NCBI GenBank assembly: GCA_016927155.1
Contig: JAFGNE010000004.1
Coordinates: forward strand, 1-6,411
DNA: 6,411 nucleotides
Source of the DNA: Candidatus Peregrinibacteria bacterium
GTDB taxonomy: Bacteria; Patescibacteriota; Gracilibacteria; UM-FILTER-43-11
Reading direction: 5' to 3'
Part shown: positions 5,239 to 6,411 of the stretch, one piece after another
Position numbering within the stretch: the stretch's first letter is position 1
Layout: every line of letters begins with the position of its first letter
Notes under the pieces: generated by a model
What the model was told of the DNA's origin: nothing
The model's input: the letters and a program-made list of their open reading frames with translations, nothing else
Databases searched by the model: none
Translations under genes and position numbers: made by a program

Positions 5239-6324
5239 TTAGGCGGCTTTTTTGAATTCGGGGTTTTTGCGGGCCGTAACCGGCTTTTTTTCGGCCGCGC
5301 CCGGAACAAGTTCATCTTGTTTTTCGGCGGGCTTTACGTCGGAAACGACCAGTTTGCCGGCGATTTCGTCGAATATCTTGGGGTTATCCTTCAAAAACTG
5401 CTTGGCGTTTTCGCGGCCCTGACCGATTTTGGTGACTTTGTAGGTGAAGAAGGCGCCGGATTTGGTGATGATATTGTTGGCGACAGCGGTATCCAGAAGG
5501 TCGCCGGAGCGGCTGATGCCCTCGCTCCACATGATGTCGAACTCGGCCTGCTTGAAGGGCGGGGCGACTTTGTTTTTGACGACTTTGACGCGCACTTTTC
5601 GGCCCGTGACCTCTTTGGCGCTTTCGGACGACCCGCCGTCGATTTTATCGAGGGCGCGGATATCCAGCCGGACGGACGAATAGAATTTGAGCGCGTTGCC
5701 GCCTGTGGTGGTTTCGGGGTTGCCGAACATGATGCCGATTTTCATGCGCAGCTGGTTGAGGAAAATAACGGTAGTGTTGGTTTTGGAAATGATGGAAGTG
5801 AGCTTGCGCAGGGCCTGACTCATGAGGCGCGCCTGCAAGCCCATGTGGGAATCGCCCATCATGCCCTCAATTTCGGCCTTGGGGGTAAGGGCGGCCACGG
5901 AATCGATAACGATCACGTCGATGGCGCCGGACCTTGTAAGGGTTTCGACGATTTCAAGCGCCTGTTCGCCGTTATCCGGCTGGGAAAGCAAAAGTTCATC
6001 GGTGTGCACCCCGATGCGCTTGGCGTATTCGGGGTCGAGCGCGTGTTCGGCGTCGATAAACGCGGCGGAACCGCCCGCTTTTTGCGCTTCGGCGATGATA
6101 TGGAGGGCAAGCGTGGTTTTACCGGAAGATTCGGGACCGAAAATTTCAACGATCCGGCCCTTGGGGATACCGCCGCCCAGGGCTTTATCCAACGAAATGG
6201 AACCGGTGGAAACGGTTTCCACCTTTGCCTTGACCGCATCGCCCAGCTTCATGATGGTGCCCTGGCCGAAATTCTTTTCGATCTGGGACAAGGCCACTTT
6301 AATGGCATCCAGCTTCTTATTCAT
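5239..6324 (-). CDS. recA: recombinase RecA
   Basis: RecA forms ATP-dependent filaments on single-stranded DNA, performs strand exchange and stimulates LexA self-cleavage where an SOS system exists. The 361 residues are full length. Visible motifs: the N-terminal helix region (IEKNFGQGTIMKLGD, 15-29); Walker A GPESSGKT (63-70, Lys69); DAEHALDP (91-98, catalytic Glu93); Walker B VIVIDSVAAL (137-146, Asp141); the loop 1 region (EGMMGDSHMGLQARLMSQ, 153-170); NQLRMKIGIMFGNPETTTGG (190-209), covering the Gln191 switch and loop 2; and VKVVKNKVAPPFKQAEFDI (246-264) at the start of the C-terminal domain. The tail (from about 330) is lysine-rich and ends PEFKKAA, unlike the strongly acidic tail of E. 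coli RecA, which in that species restrains activity. There is no intein. The start ATG at 6324 fits the family N-terminus but has only an AT-rich leader with no Shine-Dalgarno sequence. It is a single-gene transcription unit with its own promoter and terminator. Confidence 0.99.
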   Translation of the reverse strand: MNKKLDAIKVALSQIEKNFGQGTIMKLGDAVKAKVETVSTGSISLDKALGGGIPKGRIVEIFGPESSGKTTLALHIIAEAQKAGGSAAFIDAEHALDPEYAKRIGVHTDELLLSQPDNGEQALEIVETLTRSGAIDVIVIDSVAALTPKAEIEGMMGDSHMGLQARLMSQALRKLTSIISKTNTTVIFLNQLRMKIGIMFGNPETTTGGNALKFYSSVRLDIRALDKIDGGSSESAKEVTGRKVRVKVVKNKVAPPFKQAEFDIMWSEGISRSGDLLDTAVANNIITKSGAFFTYKVTKIGQGRENAKQFLKDNPKIFDEIAGKLVVSDVKPAEKQDELVPGAAEKKPVTARKNPEFKKAA

Positions 6325-6357
6325 AATAAAATTAAGTTAAATTCTAAATATGCCAAA

Positions 6358-6387
6358 AGTATAGTAAACAAATGTTCACCCTGTCAA
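6358..6387 (-). promoter_or_regulatory. sigma70-type promoter of recA
   Basis: On the minus strand a perfect TTGACA (6387-6382), an 18-bp spacer and TATACT (6363-6358) form the strongest promoter match in the window. Transcription would begin near 6351, leaving about 27 nt of AT-rich leader. An A/T tract lies just upstream and could act as an UP element. Confidence 0.75.
6366..6377 (-). promoter_or_regulatory. SOS-box-like operator (LexA type) in the recA promoter
   Basis: Within the spacer between -35 and -10, the minus strand reads GAACATTTGTTT. This resembles the LexA operator of Gram-positive type, whose core is GAAC-N4-GTTC: the left half is exact, the spacing of 4 is correct, and the right half matches three of four bases, with T in place of the final C. 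Bound LexA here would block RNA polymerase. Position and gene identity support the call; no lexA gene is in the window. Confidence 0.6.
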
Positions 6388-6402
6388 AACTTTACAATAG
6401 AC

Positions 6403-6411
6403 AAAAAAAAA
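6403..6411 (-). promoter_or_regulatory. T-tract at window edge: UP element or tail of an upstream terminator
   Basis: Nine A on the plus strand read as nine T on the minus strand, 15 bp upstream of the recA -35. They could be the U-run of a terminator whose stem lies beyond the window, or an A/T-rich UP element boosting recA. The sequence at hand cannot decide. Confidence 0.3.

Noticed and set aside
5822..6340. 172-codon plus-strand frame inside recA
   Set aside because: Antisense to highly conserved recA sequence; a shadow frame.
1..6411. CRISPR arrays, DnaA-box clusters, inteins in DnaB or RecA, insertion-sequence ends
   Set aside because: Looked for and not seen. DnaB and RecA motifs are uninterrupted, and no spaced repeats or transposase frame are present.

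Overview
The window looks like a chromosomal segment of a bacterium, most likely a Candidate Phyla Radiation (Patescibacteria, probably Parcubacteria-like) member. The main reason is the left-hand gene. As recalled, without a search, its VirB4/TraC-type ATPase sequence (YPRYIEANWISPVINFD, DISMFIYP, NEGILYGINRHN, FAKSGAGKSY) is the form of this ATPase commonly seen in such genomes. RecA, DnaB and MraY are ordinary full-length bacterial proteins and do not narrow the taxonomy. Base composition is moderate, with AT-rich gaps between genes. Almost everything is on the minus strand; only one small gene is on the plus strand.

Layout from left to right. At 1-1190 (minus) is the N-terminal 396 codons of a VirB4/TraC-like type IV secretion ATPase, cut by the window edge. 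The gap at 1191-1302 carries divergent promoter-like sequences. At 1303-1578 (plus) is a 91-residue protein of unknown function. It abuts tail to tail a 285-residue unknown protein at 1579-2436 (minus). mraY lies at 2518-3567 and dnaB at 3570-4934, separated by 2 nt and probably forming one dnaB-mraY operon. The non-coding stretch 4935-5238 holds a good dnaB promoter, a 135-bp segment closed by a perfect 12-bp inverted repeat with nested stems, and a strong intrinsic terminator for recA. recA is at 5239-6324, followed at 6358-6387 by its promoter, with an SOS-box-like operator in the spacer. The window ends in a T-tract on the minus strand.

Together, recA (recombination and DNA-damage response), dnaB (replication fork helicase) and mraY (first membrane step of peptidoglycan synthesis) are housekeeping genes. 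The ATPase and the two unknown proteins look like the accessory part. No CRISPR array, tRNA, rRNA, insertion sequence or intein was seen.

The points most worth checking are: (i) the SOS-like operator inside the recA promoter; (ii) the nested inverted-repeat segment between recA and dnaB, a candidate unannotated structured RNA or leader; (iii) the absence of a recognisable Shine-Dalgarno sequence before all six start codons; and (iv) the convergent pair of unknown genes with zero spacing and a shared short motif. None of these proves a new system.
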